Below are positions 10,201-18,151 of a DNA stretch of 64,000 nt, in pieces (within the stretch, counting starts at the first letter, position 1; each line of letters starts with the position of its first letter). The stretch covers positions 62,001 to 126,000 of the forward strand of contig CAJOPT010000128.1 of NCBI GenBank assembly GCA_905236455.1, read 5' to 3'. A program made the translations under genes and the position numbers. Source of the DNA: an uncultured Prevotella sp. GTDB taxonomy: Bacteria > Bacteroidota > Bacteroidia > Bacteroidales > Bacteroidaceae. The notes under the pieces are model-generated. The model was not told the origin of the DNA. It searched no databases and saw only the letters and a list, made by a program, of their open reading frames with translations.

Positions 10201-10854
10201 AGCAAATGTATAGTCCCATTCCTTTACGGCTCTCCAGTCGATAGAGTCACGACGCATGTTTCGTATAACATCCTCAGCGTCGTAAAGCCACTCTTGCTCA
10301 ATATAGCATTTTGCCAGCCATGCGCGTGCTTTTCCATATATGGCTGGCTGAGTCTGGTAGAGACGGCTCATATATGAGAATGTGGCGGCAGCTTCATCGA
10401 AAGCTCCCTTGTGGAATTGTGAACGTCCCATGAGCATCCATGCTTTCCAAAGGAATGGATTGTATTCCTTACGACTTAGCCACTCGATATCTTTCTCTGT
10501 CTTCTTCCGACTCTTGTTCCATTCTGGACGTATCTTGATGCTGTGTCTGTGAATGGCTTTCTGGGCTTTCTCTATGGCACGTTCGAAATTAGACTTTCCA
10601 AGTTCAATACTCTTCTTGTTTCCTACGGTGTATAAGGGTATGATTTCCGTAAAGTTGTCTTTGTTACCATTCTCTTTCTCCAGACTACCGTCTATATATG
10701 CTTGAGCACCGTTGTAATATGTGTTGTATTTGGCATTAAAAGAGTGCCACCAACGTGACTTGGAAGTGTTCTTTTGGGTAGAACACCCTGCGATTACCGC
10801 AATGGCAGCAATCAGAATGAATGGGATAATATTTCTTGTCTTAAGTGGTGTCAC
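7297..10854 (-). CDS. sprE: SprE/PorW-type TPR lipoprotein of the type IX secretion system
   Basis: Outer-membrane-associated lipoprotein needed for T9SS function and gliding in relatives. 1185 aa. A lipoprotein signal ends at VIAGC (Cys24) and is followed by the family motif RWWHSFNAKYNTYYNGAQA. TPR-like helical repeats run from about 130 to 420, a charged coiled stretch sits near 440-475, and a further repeat-rich region covers about 590-900. The last ~250 residues are Glu/Pro/Thr-rich, with 9-residue repeats of the VDEPANIIP type (DNA repeat at 7538-7717). The gene is next to porX, a common pairing in Bacteroidales. The tail is likely to vary between strains because its repeats are nearly identical at DNA level. 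Confidence 0.9.
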   Translation of the reverse strand: MTPLKTRNIIPFILIAAIAVIAGCSTQKNTSKSRWWHSFNAKYNTYYNGAQAYIDGSLEKENGNKDNFTEIIPLYTVGNKKSIELGKSNFERAIEKAQKAIHRHSIKIRPEWNKSRKKTEKDIEWLSRKEYNPFLWKAWMLMGRSQFHKGAFDEAAATFSYMSRLYQTQPAIYGKARAWLAKCYIEQEWLYDAEDVIRNMRRDSIDWRAVKEWDYTFADYYIHTGEFDKAIPYLRKVIKHEMRRKQKAREWYLMGQLQAALGHKQEAYQAFKKVIHQNPSYELEFNARIAMTEVMAGGHAKQMIGKLKRMAASDNNKDYLDQVYYAMGNIYLAERDTMKAISAYEMGNEKATRNGIEKGVLLLHLGDLYWKMERFGDARRCYGEAIGLLDKDRKDYQQLSDRSKILDELVPFTDAIHLQDSLQLLAKMPEEERNAAIDRVIEALKKKEKEERKKQAEAEAAKQQGNNGLDMNISGKSEQSNTASAQTGGQQSSIWYFYNQMAVNQGKATFQKQWGQRENADNWQRANKTVVGNIGSDAGEELTEEQRDSIMREELKRDSLEQIADSAQNDPHKREYYLAQIPFTEEQLAASNLILTDGLHHAGVIFKDQLDNIPLSEKHLRRLTDNYPDYEKMDDVYYHLFLLYSRKNEPNIADSYIDKLKEKFPESQWTTLLTDPYFKENSKFGIQIEDSLYAATYEAFKKNRYNEVAGNVHISDTRFQLGANRDKFLFIGGLSKLNDGDVESCVKAMKEVVEKYPQSRISEMAGMIVNGVNAGKRLHGGKFDLDDVWSRRSAVLNDSDSIKTQVFSAERLGDYKFILVYHPDSISENKLLFEMAKFNFTNFVVRNFEINIEEVGDLHEMQFSGFRSYDEAFQYARQLDGTNNTILQDKQIKGIIISDQNHALLRTRFSYQDYDDFYSENYVPLKITQRYLLSEPAEVATPRERDIKEEIESASPTKEDIDVIQQDESIQDAGFDIPTEEPVTPKEEEVTTEIPTEASEKDATKEIIEEPQTTDAPDKIDPEKDISKDKEPVQETPSEPQRKEEIPTNEQVTDIPVDEPANIIPVDEPANIIPVDEQVTDIPADEPANISPVDEQVTDIPIDEPATIVNEEVEGTYVVPEEKQQTAPQDPTITIPDEPGTNVQEQPTDDTEIYFDDFGIDNNNTKKPQSQDVNIEDEYYELEGF
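7538..7717 (-). repeat. In-frame tandem repeats in the sprE tail (27-bp half-units, 54-bp units)
   Basis: The plus-strand word gcaggctcatc starts at 7538, 7592, 7646 and 7673, a spacing of 54, 54 and 27 bases. Each 27-bp half-unit encodes nine residues, VDEPANIIP or VDEQVTDIP. Spacing is a multiple of three, so copy changes keep the frame. Confidence 0.85.
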
Positions 10855-10919
10855 TCTTATTTAACTACGATTTTGCGGTTTTTATTGCCTTGTGGATGGA
10901 TAAATCGCTAAAGGATTTG

Positions 10920-11099
10920 TTAATTCTTGTTTTTTAAGGCTTCTTCCATCATACATGATAATTTGCATTCTTCCTTACTTGTGCAGCTTGCGCAATTGTC
11001 TTTGTTTGTTACGATCTCATCATTGTCACCTCGTGAAGTGAGTGCGGCAATGATTCCTAATACGATTAGAGCACCGGTTCCTATGAGAATGAATTCCAT
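10920..11099 (-). CDS. 59-aa membrane-anchored Cys-rich peptide of unknown function
   Basis: Translates as a single hydrophobic N-terminal segment (residues 2-20, MEFILIGTGALIVLGIIAAL) followed by a charged stretch and four cysteines, C36-x2-C39-x5-C45-x3-C49. The start is three bases after the aroA stop and the stop is about 65 bases before sprE, so it is embedded in the operon. The cysteine spacing could bind a metal or form disulfides, but I cannot assign a function. I recall similar short one-helix Cys-rich proteins in Bacteroidales, which supports a real gene, but I could not check this. Nothing in it proves a link to T9SS beyond its position. Confidence 0.7.
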   Translation of the reverse strand: MEFILIGTGALIVLGIIAALTSRGDNDEIVTNKDNCASCTSKEECKLSCMMEEALKNKN

Positions 11100-11102
11100 A
11101 TA

Positions 11103-12338
11103 TCAGTCTGCTTGTATGATTTCAAAGCCTGCCGAACGCAGGTCATCCCAGTAATGAGGATATGACTTTGTTACTACCTCTGGATTATTGATGCAGATAC
11201 TTCCTAACTTGATGGCTAAGGGAGCAAAAGACATTGCCATGCGATGGTCTTCATAAGTGTCAATCACAGGATTAGCCTGAACCTCACACTTCTCACCATT
11301 CCAAACCAACTCTTCTCCGTTAATGTCTTGTATCACATATCCAAACTTCTTGAGTTCTGTTTTCAAAGCCTCTATACGATCGGTCTCTTTTATCTTTAGC
11401 GTGGCAAGACCCTTGAAGTGGAATGGAATATCCAAGATACAACAAGTGACGACTAATGTCTGCGCAAGGTCTGGCTGATTGATAAAGTCATAGTCGAACC
11501 GTGGTAGAGTGCGCATGTGTCTTGTCAAGGTCGCCGTGTTGTTGTCTATCTGTGTCTTCACACCGAGTATGCTAAAAAGGTATCTTACCACAGAGTCGCC
11601 TTGGCGTGAGGCGTCTTTAAGTCCTGGTAATATAATACGTGACTCTGTGTCGTCACTTAACGCAAGCATTTCGTACCAATATGATGCAGCACTCCAGTCG
11701 TTTTCTATCGTGTATGCACACTCTTGATATTGCTGTGGTGGTACTGTTATAGTGTCTACTCCCGTCCATTCTACTTTGTTGCCGAACTCGTGCATCACGT
11801 GTAATGTAAGGTCAATATACGGGCGTGATATAATATTACCGGTTAATCGTAGCTCCAAGCCTTTTCTTAATATCGGACCTATAATCAATAGTGCAGAGAT
11901 GTATTGAGAACTGATATTACCTGGTATGCTTAGGAAACCTCCTTCAAGTTCCGCGCCGCGGATATGGAGTGGGGGATAGCCTTCCTTTTCCAAGTATTCA
12001 ATATCGGCACCTAATAGTCTAAGGGCATCGACTAATATACCTATCGGGCGATTTTTCATTCGCTCTGTTCCGGTAATGGTATGCTCGCCTTCTGTCGCAC
12101 TGAGGTATGCAGTCATGAAGCGCATGGCGGTGCCGGCAGCCTTGATATCTATTACTTCCGGCATGTTGTCCAACGCAGAGATTATCACCTCGGTGTCATC
12201 ACAGTCGGAGAGGTTGTCTGGGCGGATCTTACTTTTAGTCAGCGCCTGTATTATCAAGGCGCGATTACTTATGCTTTTTGAGGCAGGTAAACGGATTTCC
12301 GAATGCAGCTTTTCAGGTGCCTTTATTATATATCGCAT
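11103..12338 (-). CDS. aroA: 3-phosphoshikimate 1-carboxyvinyltransferase (EPSP synthase)
   Basis: Sixth step of the shikimate pathway: shikimate-3-phosphate plus phosphoenolpyruvate gives EPSP. About 411 aa from the chosen start at 12338 (MRYIIKAPEKLHSEI); an in-frame ATG at 12365 would overlap the promoter -7 box. Motifs: LPASKSISNRALI (phosphate-binding lysine), GTAMRFMTAYLS, and near the C-terminus KETDRIEALKTEL and YEDHRMAMSFAP. It heads the minus-strand run aroA, small peptide, sprE, porX, tsaE, with a TAAATTTGC box at 12362-12370. No other aromatic-synthesis gene lies near it. Confidence 0.95.
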   Translation of the reverse strand: MRYIIKAPEKLHSEIRLPASKSISNRALIIQALTKSKIRPDNLSDCDDTEVIISALDNMPEVIDIKAAGTAMRFMTAYLSATEGEHTITGTERMKNRPIGILVDALRLLGADIEYLEKEGYPPLHIRGAELEGGFLSIPGNISSQYISALLIIGPILRKGLELRLTGNIISRPYIDLTLHVMHEFGNKVEWTGVDTITVPPQQYQECAYTIENDWSAASYWYEMLALSDDTESRIILPGLKDASRQGDSVVRYLFSILGVKTQIDNNTATLTRHMRTLPRFDYDFINQPDLAQTLVVTCCILDIPFHFKGLATLKIKETDRIEALKTELKKFGYVIQDINGEELVWNGEKCEVQANPVIDTYEDHRMAMSFAPLAIKLGSICINNPEVVTKSYPHYWDDLRSAGFEIIQAD

Positions 12339-12361
12339 GTCTTGTGTTCTTATATTGATGT

Positions 12362-12370
12362 GCAAATTTA
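12362..12370 (-). promoter_or_regulatory. -7 box of aroA promoter
   Basis: TAAATTTGC on the minus strand, 24 bases before the chosen aroA ATG. No good -33 TTTG at the right distance. Confidence 0.5.
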
Positions 12371-12467
12371 CAAATTATTTTTTTCTTTACGTTGTTATAC
12401 TTCCTGAACTTCATTACTTCTTTAACTTCTTTAACTTCTTAAATTTTATAATTACATATTTATTGTG

Positions 12468-12476
12468 TACTTTTGC
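12468..12476 (+). promoter_or_regulatory. -7 box of the tRNA-Pro promoter
   Basis: TACTTTTGC ends 19 bases before the tRNA. A TTTA at 12445-12448 stands at the -33 position with 19-base spacing. Upstream (12417-12440) are three TTAACTTCT-like tandem words. Confidence 0.65.
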
Positions 12477-12495
12477 ATCCGCTAACAAAGCGTAT

Positions 12496-12568
12496 CGGGA
12501 TGTGGCGCAGTTGGTAGCGTACGCGTCTGGGGGGCGTGTGGTCGCCAGTTCGAGTCTGGTCATCCCGA
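12496..12568 (+). tRNA. tRNA-Pro, anticodon GGG
   Basis: 73 bases fold as a full cloverleaf. Acceptor stem CGGGATG/CATCCCG is perfect. D arm is GCGC-AGTTGGTA-GCGT. Anticodon arm is CGCGT-CTGGGGG-GCGTG, with GGG at positions 34-36 and two G-U pairs in the stem. Five-base variable loop; T arm GCCAG-TTCGAGT-CTGGT. The discriminator base is A and CCA is not encoded. It reads CCC and CCU proline codons. Confidence 0.93.
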
Positions 12569-12580
12569 CTGAAAAGTTTA

Positions 12581-12619
12581 TACCGCTTAGGTGAGATACT
12601 CCCAAGCGGTATTTTTTTT
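12581..12619 (+). terminator. Rho-independent terminator of tRNA-Pro
   Basis: Arms TACCGCTT (12581-12588) and AAGCGGTA (12604-12611), then eight T residues. Confidence 0.85.
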
Positions 12620-12657
12620 GTTAATTTCAAAAACGGATAAATTTATATGCTTAGGAT

Positions 12658-12690
12658 TTTGAAGGATGCAAAAAAACTTTGTATCTTTGC
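12658..12690 (+). promoter_or_regulatory. Promoter of the 162-aa secreted protein gene
   Basis: TTTG (12658-12661), 20 bases, TATCTTTGC (12682-12690). The ATG is at 12738. Confidence 0.7.
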
Positions 12691-12737
12691 GGAGTAATAA
12701 TGTTGTTCAGAAATTGGAATAAAGAAAGGGCTTTTTT

Positions 12738-13226
12738 ATGGGAGTAAAGTTTTTCAGAAAGTTTTTTGTGTTGACTATGATGCTTACGGTCTGTTTAGGT
12801 GTATATGCACAGAAGGGTAGGACAGTACGAAAGAAGACTTCTGTGACACGAAGTGTTCAGACGCCGGAACAGAAAGTTCTTGGTAAGCATAAGCTCAGCT
12901 TACAATGGATTTCATGGGATTACTTTGGCGTTTGTAATGTGAAAAAGAATCCAGATGGAACTCTTTGGTGTACTGGGCAACAACTGTCCCGGGAGAATGA
13001 TGACTACCTGCGTATTGATGGTATGATAGAGATTGTGGATGCAAAGAACCTTCGTTTTACCGGTACCATTGCCATGAAGGTCTATCACATCAACAACGGA
13101 GAAGAGTGTGTGCGTGAAGGAACATTTGACTTCAAGGCTAGTGGGAACCGTAAATATTGGCGTTTGCAGCAGATGACTAATCCTTGTGATGAGTGTTGTG
13201 ATTATGTTGATATTTATTTTAGATAG
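12738..13226 (+). CDS. Secreted protein of unknown function
   Basis: 162 aa with a clear signal peptide (KFFRKFFVLTMMLTVCLGVYA, cleavage likely before or at Gln25). The mature part begins with a basic stretch (KGRTVRKKTSVTR) and then a beta-rich region with six cysteines, the last three in PCDECCDY near the C-terminus. I do not recognise the family. It has its own promoter and is followed 27 bases later by a DUF5715 lipoprotein, so the two may be co-transcribed. The paired cysteines fit a periplasmic or surface protein with disulfides. Confidence 0.75.
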   Translation: MGVKFFRKFFVLTMMLTVCLGVYAQKGRTVRKKTSVTRSVQTPEQKVLGKHKLSLQWISWDYFGVCNVKKNPDGTLWCTGQQLSRENDDYLRIDGMIEIVDAKNLRFTGTIAMKVYHINNGEECVREGTFDFKASGNRKYWRLQQMTNPCDECCDYVDIYFR

Positions 13227-13270
13227 TTAAATATATATAGAATCTGTTTTAATTGTTGACAGCCAGATAT

Positions 13271-13933
13271 ATGCAGATGGGGCATTCTATTAGAGTCGTG
13301 TTTTTCCCTCTTCTGGCGGTTTTGCTGTTGTCAGGCTGTAGGAGTACGAAGTTTGTTGGAGAAGGACAGACCTTCGGAGCCAATCAGGTAAAGATAGATA
13401 GCCGCTATTATTTCCGTGATCTTGGTGACAAACAAATTTCCGCAGCAAAGGCAAATGGCATAGACCCTATAGATAATCGTGATGAGGCAAAGCGGAAAGT
13501 GCGTCAGTTGAGACATGTGGAAGAGACGGAATACTATAAGCTTGACCCTATGCCACATTCCATACCATACCTTACCAAAGAAGCTCATAAACTTCTGAAA
13601 ACTATCGGCAAGCGTTTCCAAAAACAACTGAAGAGGCAGGGATGCAGGCAACACCGTATAATAGCAACTTCGATGTTGCGAACCCGTGATGATGTGACGA
13701 GACTCCGTAAAGTCAATGGTAATGCGGCAAAAAACTCAGCTCACATGTATGGCACAACATTTGATCTTTCATACACCCGCTTTAACCGTATAGATACAGA
13801 GGGTGAGCCAGTCGGTAACACTGTAATGGCAAACCTCTTAGGCGAGGTAATCTATCAATTGCGTGATGAGGGACGTTGTTGGGTAATCTTTGAGCGTAAC
13901 CAACATTGCTTTCATATTACCAGTCGGAGATAG
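13271..13933 (+). CDS. DUF5715 family lipoprotein, M15 peptidase-like
   Basis: About 220 aa with a lipoprotein signal ending LLLSGC, so it should be anchored in a cell-envelope membrane. The start could also be 13253 or 13277; 13271 gives MQMGHSIRVVFF, a sensible signal. The C-terminal half has the M15/D-Ala-D-Ala peptidase-like pattern: SMLRTRDDVTRLRKVN, then SAHMYGTTFDLSYTRF (candidate metal His and Asp) and CFHITSRR at the end (candidate second His). This suggests a cell-wall peptidase, but activity is inferred. It ends two bases before the convergent beta-helix gene. Confidence 0.75.
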   Translation: MQMGHSIRVVFFPLLAVLLLSGCRSTKFVGEGQTFGANQVKIDSRYYFRDLGDKQISAAKANGIDPIDNRDEAKRKVRQLRHVEETEYYKLDPMPHSIPYLTKEAHKLLKTIGKRFQKQLKRQGCRQHRIIATSMLRTRDDVTRLRKVNGNAAKNSAHMYGTTFDLSYTRFNRIDTEGEPVGNTVMANLLGEVIYQLRDEGRCWVIFERNQHCFHITSRR

Positions 13934-13934
13934 A

Positions 13935-15374
13935 TTATTTTATTACGCAGCAACGGCTTTTCCCGTTTTTCCGGATGATATACAATCCTTTAGAAATACT
14001 GTTGCCCTGCCTTGCATTTAGTCTTACTCCATTAAGGTCGTATATACAGTCAGGAAGATCCTTTGTATTATTATCTAACATGCTAATGCCGTTTACGGTC
14101 ATAGCTGGCATATAGATGACCTCTCCCAATGAACTGTCGTCGGCTTTATGAGTGATGACGCTCTCTATCTTCTCCGCTGTCTGTTCGTCTACTCCCCATT
14201 GGTTATTCTGCGCATAGATGGTGCTGGTACCATTATTGTAAAGATCGTATGTCATTCCGTTATTTCCGTTATCCTTGAAGATGTTCCCTCCAGGGCAATA
14301 AATGTCATCGGTCTCATTTAACACATTACCATTGATCTCAGTGCGCCCCAGGCAAATGTCTCCACCTCCAATTATGGTAATTCCCCAGAGGTTACCGGTG
14401 ACATTGTTTCCATAGATACGTGCCGAAGTCTTGTAATATGGGTCATAGATGCTTATGCCACTGCCGCCATTGTTGGCGTTTAGCTCATGGTTGTTGTCAG
14501 CCAGCGTATTCCCGCTAATTGTTACGTTGCATGGTCCCATAGTCGTCACACCGTATCGGCAGTCTTTGATGTTGTTGTCCTCAAAAACAACGTTTGCTCC
14601 TTCTTCACCAGTCCAGTTTGCTATGCCAATACCTCCAACCATGGTTAATGTCGGCTCTCCCTTGATGTCACACTTGCGGATGACGATGCTTTCTGAAGCT
14701 ACAAGGTTTATCTGTGGGGTGTTTTTGTTGTTGAGGGCATTGCGGTAAATACGACACGCCTCAATGAGGGTCTTATTCTTACTTCCATATGTGTTGGCGA
14801 TGGCAGGGCAGTAATTGTCGGCAAAGAGACAGTCTCTAACCGTTAGTGTGCCTGAGCTGTTTGTCATATATATAGCTCCACTGTTTTTCCCATTATATTC
14901 GTGGAACTCACACTGTTCTATCTCTAATGAGGAGGCGCCTGCGGCTTCAATTCCCACATATCTGAAAGTGATATTTTTGAATGGTGTCATCCGTGCTCCG
15001 TTGCTGATGATAATCTCTGTGCATGGTGGCAGGTAGTCACCGGCATGGTTGTCAGCAAGGTCGTCAAATGTTATGGTTAAGCCTTGTGCCGATTTAAAAT
15101 CAACCTCACCTTCGATAATCAGACGTGAACCGGCGTTTACTAAAATAAGCTCTTTGATGTCGTCATCAAGTATAAGACGGTCGCCATCGGCAATCGTCAG
15201 GCTGTCATCAAGAAAGAATGTTCCTGTGTCAGGATTTTTATGGAGGTTTGTTCCGTCAATATCAGCCAGCGAACTGAAGGTGTACACCTTTCCATCGCCA
15301 GAAGTAGTGAAATTCTTTGCTATGGCAGGTATGAGGTAACAAATCGTTATTATAGTAATAAAATATCTTCTCAT
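13935..15374 (-). CDS. Secreted right-handed beta-helix protein
   Basis: About 479 aa from the chosen start at 15374 (MRRYFITIITICYLIPAIA, a signal peptide); the longer start at 15401 overlaps the promoter. The body repeats short strands with Asn/Gly turns, such as ITISGNTLADNNHEL, ARIYGNNVTGNLWG and GGNIFKDNGNNG, the pattern of parallel beta-helix (PbH1, pectate-lyase-like) proteins. The last 40 residues include CIYDLNGVRL and SKGLYIIRKNGK, a C-terminal module common in secreted Prevotella proteins and resembling a sorting tail. No catalytic residues can be assigned; it may bind or cleave a polysaccharide. Confidence 0.82.
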   Translation of the reverse strand: MRRYFITIITICYLIPAIAKNFTTSGDGKVYTFSSLADIDGTNLHKNPDTGTFFLDDSLTIADGDRLILDDDIKELILVNAGSRLIIEGEVDFKSAQGLTITFDDLADNHAGDYLPPCTEIIISNGARMTPFKNITFRYVGIEAAGASSLEIEQCEFHEYNGKNSGAIYMTNSSGTLTVRDCLFADNYCPAIANTYGSKNKTLIEACRIYRNALNNKNTPQINLVASESIVIRKCDIKGEPTLTMVGGIGIANWTGEEGANVVFEDNNIKDCRYGVTTMGPCNVTISGNTLADNNHELNANNGGSGISIYDPYYKTSARIYGNNVTGNLWGITIIGGGDICLGRTEINGNVLNETDDIYCPGGNIFKDNGNNGMTYDLYNNGTSTIYAQNNQWGVDEQTAEKIESVITHKADDSSLGEVIYMPAMTVNGISMLDNNTKDLPDCIYDLNGVRLNARQGNSISKGLYIIRKNGKSRCCVIK

Positions 15375-15397
15375 TTTTATCTGCTTTGTTTTGGGGT

Positions 15398-15406
15398 GCA
15401 AAATTA
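15398..15406 (-). promoter_or_regulatory. -7 box of the beta-helix gene
   Basis: TAATTTTGC on the minus strand, 24 bases before the ATG at 15374. The -33 element is not obvious. Confidence 0.5.
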
Positions 15407-15449
15407 ATTAAAAGATGGGAAATAATTCTCGTCTGTCGTGTTTTTTTTA

Positions 15450-15458
15450 TATTTTTGC
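15450..15458 (+). promoter_or_regulatory. -7 box of the C92-type hydrolase gene
   Basis: TATTTTTGC, six bases before the first ATG (15464). As with dnaE this predicts a leader of only a few bases. Confidence 0.5.
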
Positions 15459-15463
15459 AGGTC

Positions 15464-16213
15464 ATGATGAAGAATTTGATATATGGCATGATATTGTTGA
15501 TGGCTATGGTAGGGTGCCGGCATCAGACAATGTTGCAGGAGAGACCGGTAGGACAGGCTGTTGCAAGTTCAGGTAATGCTTCAGGAAACACAAGTATACT
15601 CCGTTCTCTCCAGCAAGGCGATTTGTTGTTTGTCGTCAATCCCCAAGGGAATGCCATTACTGAAGTTACGGAAGGTTACGATGGTATGCAGATTGACCAT
15701 GTGGGAGTGTTGCTTAATGATTCCAATGGAGAGGCGTATGTCGTTGAGGCTGTTCCCCAAAAAGGTGTAGTGAAGACACACATTTCTGATTTCCTTAGCC
15801 AGAATGCTCCGATGCAAGGCGATTGCCATATCTTGGTAGGTCGCCTTTCTGTTGATTGGGACATACCAGCTACAAAGAAGAATCTATTGTGCTGCATCGG
15901 AGTACCATATGACTCATTGTACCTTCCAGATAATCAGGCTGTTTATTGCTCAGAACTGGTTCAACAGTCGTTTGTCGACAGACACGGACAGCGACTTTTC
16001 GAGACTATTCCCATGCAATTCCGGAATAAAGAAGGTGATATCCCGCAAACTTTTGTCCGTCGGTATCAAAGCCTTAACATTGCGGTTCCTGAAGGACAAC
16101 CTGGAACCAATCCTGGTCAACTGTCCCGAAGCAGACTGCTTAAAATGATAGGTATGATAAAAAACGTCAATAAAAAAAATCTCTCGCAAGATAGTTGTTA
16201 TTCCATGAAATAG
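15464..16213 (+). CDS. Lipoprotein with permuted NlpC/P60-like (YiiX/C92) cysteine hydrolase domain
   Basis: About 249 aa. The start is 15464 or 15467; an upstream in-frame ATG at 15386 would run through the -7 box and put residues before the signal. Signal NLIYGMILLMAMVGC is a lipobox. The domain has GDLLFVV near its start, the histidine in IDHVGVLL and the cysteine in YCSELVQQSF, the order expected for permuted papain-like amidases of the YiiX/YaeF group. It probably cleaves amide bonds in cell-wall peptides or lipids in the envelope; the substrate is unknown. It faces away from the beta-helix gene. Confidence 0.8.
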   Translation: MMKNLIYGMILLMAMVGCRHQTMLQERPVGQAVASSGNASGNTSILRSLQQGDLLFVVNPQGNAITEVTEGYDGMQIDHVGVLLNDSNGEAYVVEAVPQKGVVKTHISDFLSQNAPMQGDCHILVGRLSVDWDIPATKKNLLCCIGVPYDSLYLPDNQAVYCSELVQQSFVDRHGQRLFETIPMQFRNKEGDIPQTFVRRYQSLNIAVPEGQPGTNPGQLSRSRLLKMIGMIKNVNKKNLSQDSCYSMK

Positions 16214-16225
16214 TATTATCTTTGC
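16195..16225 (+). promoter_or_regulatory. Promoter of the 148-aa membrane protein gene
   Basis: TTG (16195-16197), 19 bases, TATCTTTGC (16217-16225). The ATG is at 16251. Confidence 0.65.
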
Positions 16226-16250
16226 ATCATCAACTTAAAACATCATCATT

Positions 16251-16697
16251 ATGAATAAACCTAAAGGCTTTAGCCGTTCCACTTTGTTTAAGGTTATCTG
16301 TGGTACAGTAGTCGTTCTGCTGCTTTTTATGTTGTATAATTGTGTATTACGGGGCGGCAATAAGGCTGTGCTCACACCAGATGATGATGACATTGAAGAG
16401 CAAAAAGCGGTGCTCAAGGATACTTTCGATGTACTTGGCGACTATCTTTTCCCCACCCAGAAGGTCAGCAAGGAAGATATGATGACTGATGACGAGAAGA
16501 AAAAGTCTGAATCAAAGAAAGATGATGACAAAAAGGATGATGTTAAGACGGTAGTCATCGACAAGCCAAGTGCAGACGAGATAGAATCGGCTGACATTAG
16601 CTCTGATCCAAAGCCGGCACCAGCTCCAGACCCAAAACTTTCTGCTCCAACAATAGAGAAAATGGAGGCACCGAAGGTGACTCCAATAGAACAATAG
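16251..16697 (+). CDS. Single-pass membrane protein with low-complexity tail, unknown function
   Basis: 148 aa. A short basic N-terminus (MNKPKGFSRSTLFK) is followed by one hydrophobic helix (about 15-31, VICGTVVVLLLFMLYNC) and then an acidic and lysine-rich tail containing DDDDIEEQ and EKKKSESKKDDDKK, ending in a proline-rich segment (PKPAPAPDPK). The tail looks disordered. The positive-inside rule puts the N-terminus in the cytoplasm and the tail in the periplasm. I do not recognise a family. It has its own promoter and is convergent with xth. Confidence 0.7.
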   Translation: MNKPKGFSRSTLFKVICGTVVVLLLFMLYNCVLRGGNKAVLTPDDDDIEEQKAVLKDTFDVLGDYLFPTQKVSKEDMMTDDEKKKSESKKDDDKKDDVKTVVIDKPSADEIESADISSDPKPAPAPDPKLSAPTIEKMEAPKVTPIEQ

Positions 16698-16760
16698 TAG
16701 AAAGATTGAGTATAGGATAAAACAATTTTCAACTCAAATCCAAAGTCAACGAATCAAAAC

Positions 16761-17513
16761 TTAAGGATTCAAGACTAATTCAACGGGGCAGTGGTCGCTA
16801 CCCATAATTTCTGTGTGTATGTCAGCACTCTCAATCTTGCTGAGAAGACGTTTTGAGACAACAAAGTAGTCAATACGCCACCCTGCATTCTTCTGGCGTG
16901 CCTGGAAACGGTATGACCACCATGAATATGTTATCTTATCTGGATGTAGGGTACGGAAAGTGTCGATGAAGCCGTTTTGAAGCAAAACAGTGAACTTCTC
17001 TCGTTCCTCATCGGTGAACCCGGCATTTCTTCTGTTGGTCTTTGGGTTTTTCAGGTCAATCTCTTCATGTGCTACATTCATGTCACCACATACGATGACA
17101 GGTTTCTTCGTGTCCAGTTCTTTGAGGTAGGACAGGAAAGCGTCTTCCCAGGTCATGCGATAGTCCAACCGGCGGAGACCGTCCTGAGAGTTTGGAGTGT
17201 AGACAGTTACGAGATAAAAGTCTTTCATCTCCAAAGTTATAACTCGACCTTCATGGTCATGTTCCTCTATACCAATACCATAACTCACGCTTAATGGCTC
17301 ATATTTGGTAAAAACGGCAGTACCTGAATATCCTTTTTTCTCTGCGTAATTCCAGTATGACCGGTATCCAGGGAAGCTGATATCAAGTTGTCCTTCCTGC
17401 ATCTTTGTCTCCTGCAGACAGAAAAAATCTGCATTGAGAGATAAAAACGCTTCGTTAAAGTTTTTTCCAACGCAAGCTCTCAAGCCATTTACGTTCCATG
17501 AGATAAATTTCAT
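16761..17513 (-). CDS. xth: Exodeoxyribonuclease III / AP endonuclease
   Basis: Base-excision repair nuclease that cuts at abasic sites and removes 3' blocks. 250 aa, the ExoA-type size. Family motifs in order: [19 protein letters not shown] (metal-binding Glu), [13 protein letters not shown] (active-site Asp/Asn), TYSWWSYR and [13 protein letters not shown] (catalytic Asp-His). It is the last gene of the minus-strand run from DUF1599, 40 bases after folE. Confidence 0.95.
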   Translation of the reverse strand: MKFISWNVNGLRACVGKNFNEAFLSLNADFFCLQETKMQEGQLDISFPGYRSYWNYAEKKGYSGTAVFTKYEPLSVSYGIGIEEHDHEGRVITLEMKDFYLVTVYTPNSQDGLRRLDYRMTWEDAFLSYLKELDTKKPVIVCGDMNVAHEEIDLKNPKTNRRNAGFTDEEREKFTVLLQNGFIDTFRTLHPDKITYSWWSYRFQARQKNAGWRIDYFVVSKRLLSKIESADIHTEIMGSDHCPVELVLNP

Positions 17514-17553
17514 TCCTCTTAAAGCTAAAATAACATAATTAAAGGCTCAAAAC

Positions 17554-18147
17554 TCAAATCCTTTTTGATTCTCCACGTAGCAAATTCATGAATTCCTCAC
17601 GTGTCTTAGCCTGATTAAAGGCTCCACTGAAGTCACTTGTCGTGGTGATACTGTTTTGCTTTTCTACACCGCGCATCTGCATACACATATGCTTTGCCTC
17701 AATGACGACCATCACACCCAAAGGCTTGAGAGTCTCTTGGATGCAATCTTTAATCTGCTGAGTCATACGCTCTTGAACCTGCATGCGGTGACTGTAGATG
17801 TCAACGACTCGCGCGATCTTACTTAATCCGGTAATATAGCCATTGGGGATATATGCGACATGTACTTTCCCGTAAAAAGGTAGCATGTGATGTTCGCACA
17901 TTGAAAAGAAATCAATGTCTTTTACTATAACCATCTGGTTATATTTCTCCTCGAATAATGCGTCAGTAAGAACCTTATGAGGATCCTGTGAGTAGCCGCG
18001 TGTTAGAATTTGCATAGCTTTTGCTACACGCATAGGGGTTTTGATAATTCCCTCACGCTCAGGGTTCTCACCAAGTAATTCTATAATTCTCTTGTAATGT
18101 TCCGCAAGTTCTTCAAGTCCATTGCGGAATTCTATTTCTGGATTCAT
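17554..18147 (-). CDS. folE: GTP cyclohydrolase I
   Basis: Converts GTP to dihydroneopterin triphosphate, the entry to folate. 197 aa. Zinc ligands are in [12 protein letters not shown] (Cys and His) and in [10 protein letters not shown] (Cys). The substrate and structural motifs [15 protein letters not shown] and [10 protein letters not shown] are present. It lies four bases after the SPOR gene. The next-but-one folate step, folB, is at 32609 on the other strand, so the pathway is scattered. Confidence 0.96.
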   Translation of the reverse strand: MNPEIEFRNGLEELAEHYKRIIELLGENPEREGIIKTPMRVAKAMQILTRGYSQDPHKVLTDALFEEKYNQMVIVKDIDFFSMCEHHMLPFYGKVHVAYIPNGYITGLSKIARVVDIYSHRMQVQERMTQQIKDCIQETLKPLGVMVVIEAKHMCMQMRGVEKQNSITTTSDFSGAFNQAKTREEFMNLLRGESKRI

Positions 18148-18151
18148 GATG

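Noticed and set aside
12415-12441. TTAACTTCT tandem words as a microsatellite of interest
   Set aside because: Three short imperfect copies in AT-rich DNA; can arise by chance and no function seen.
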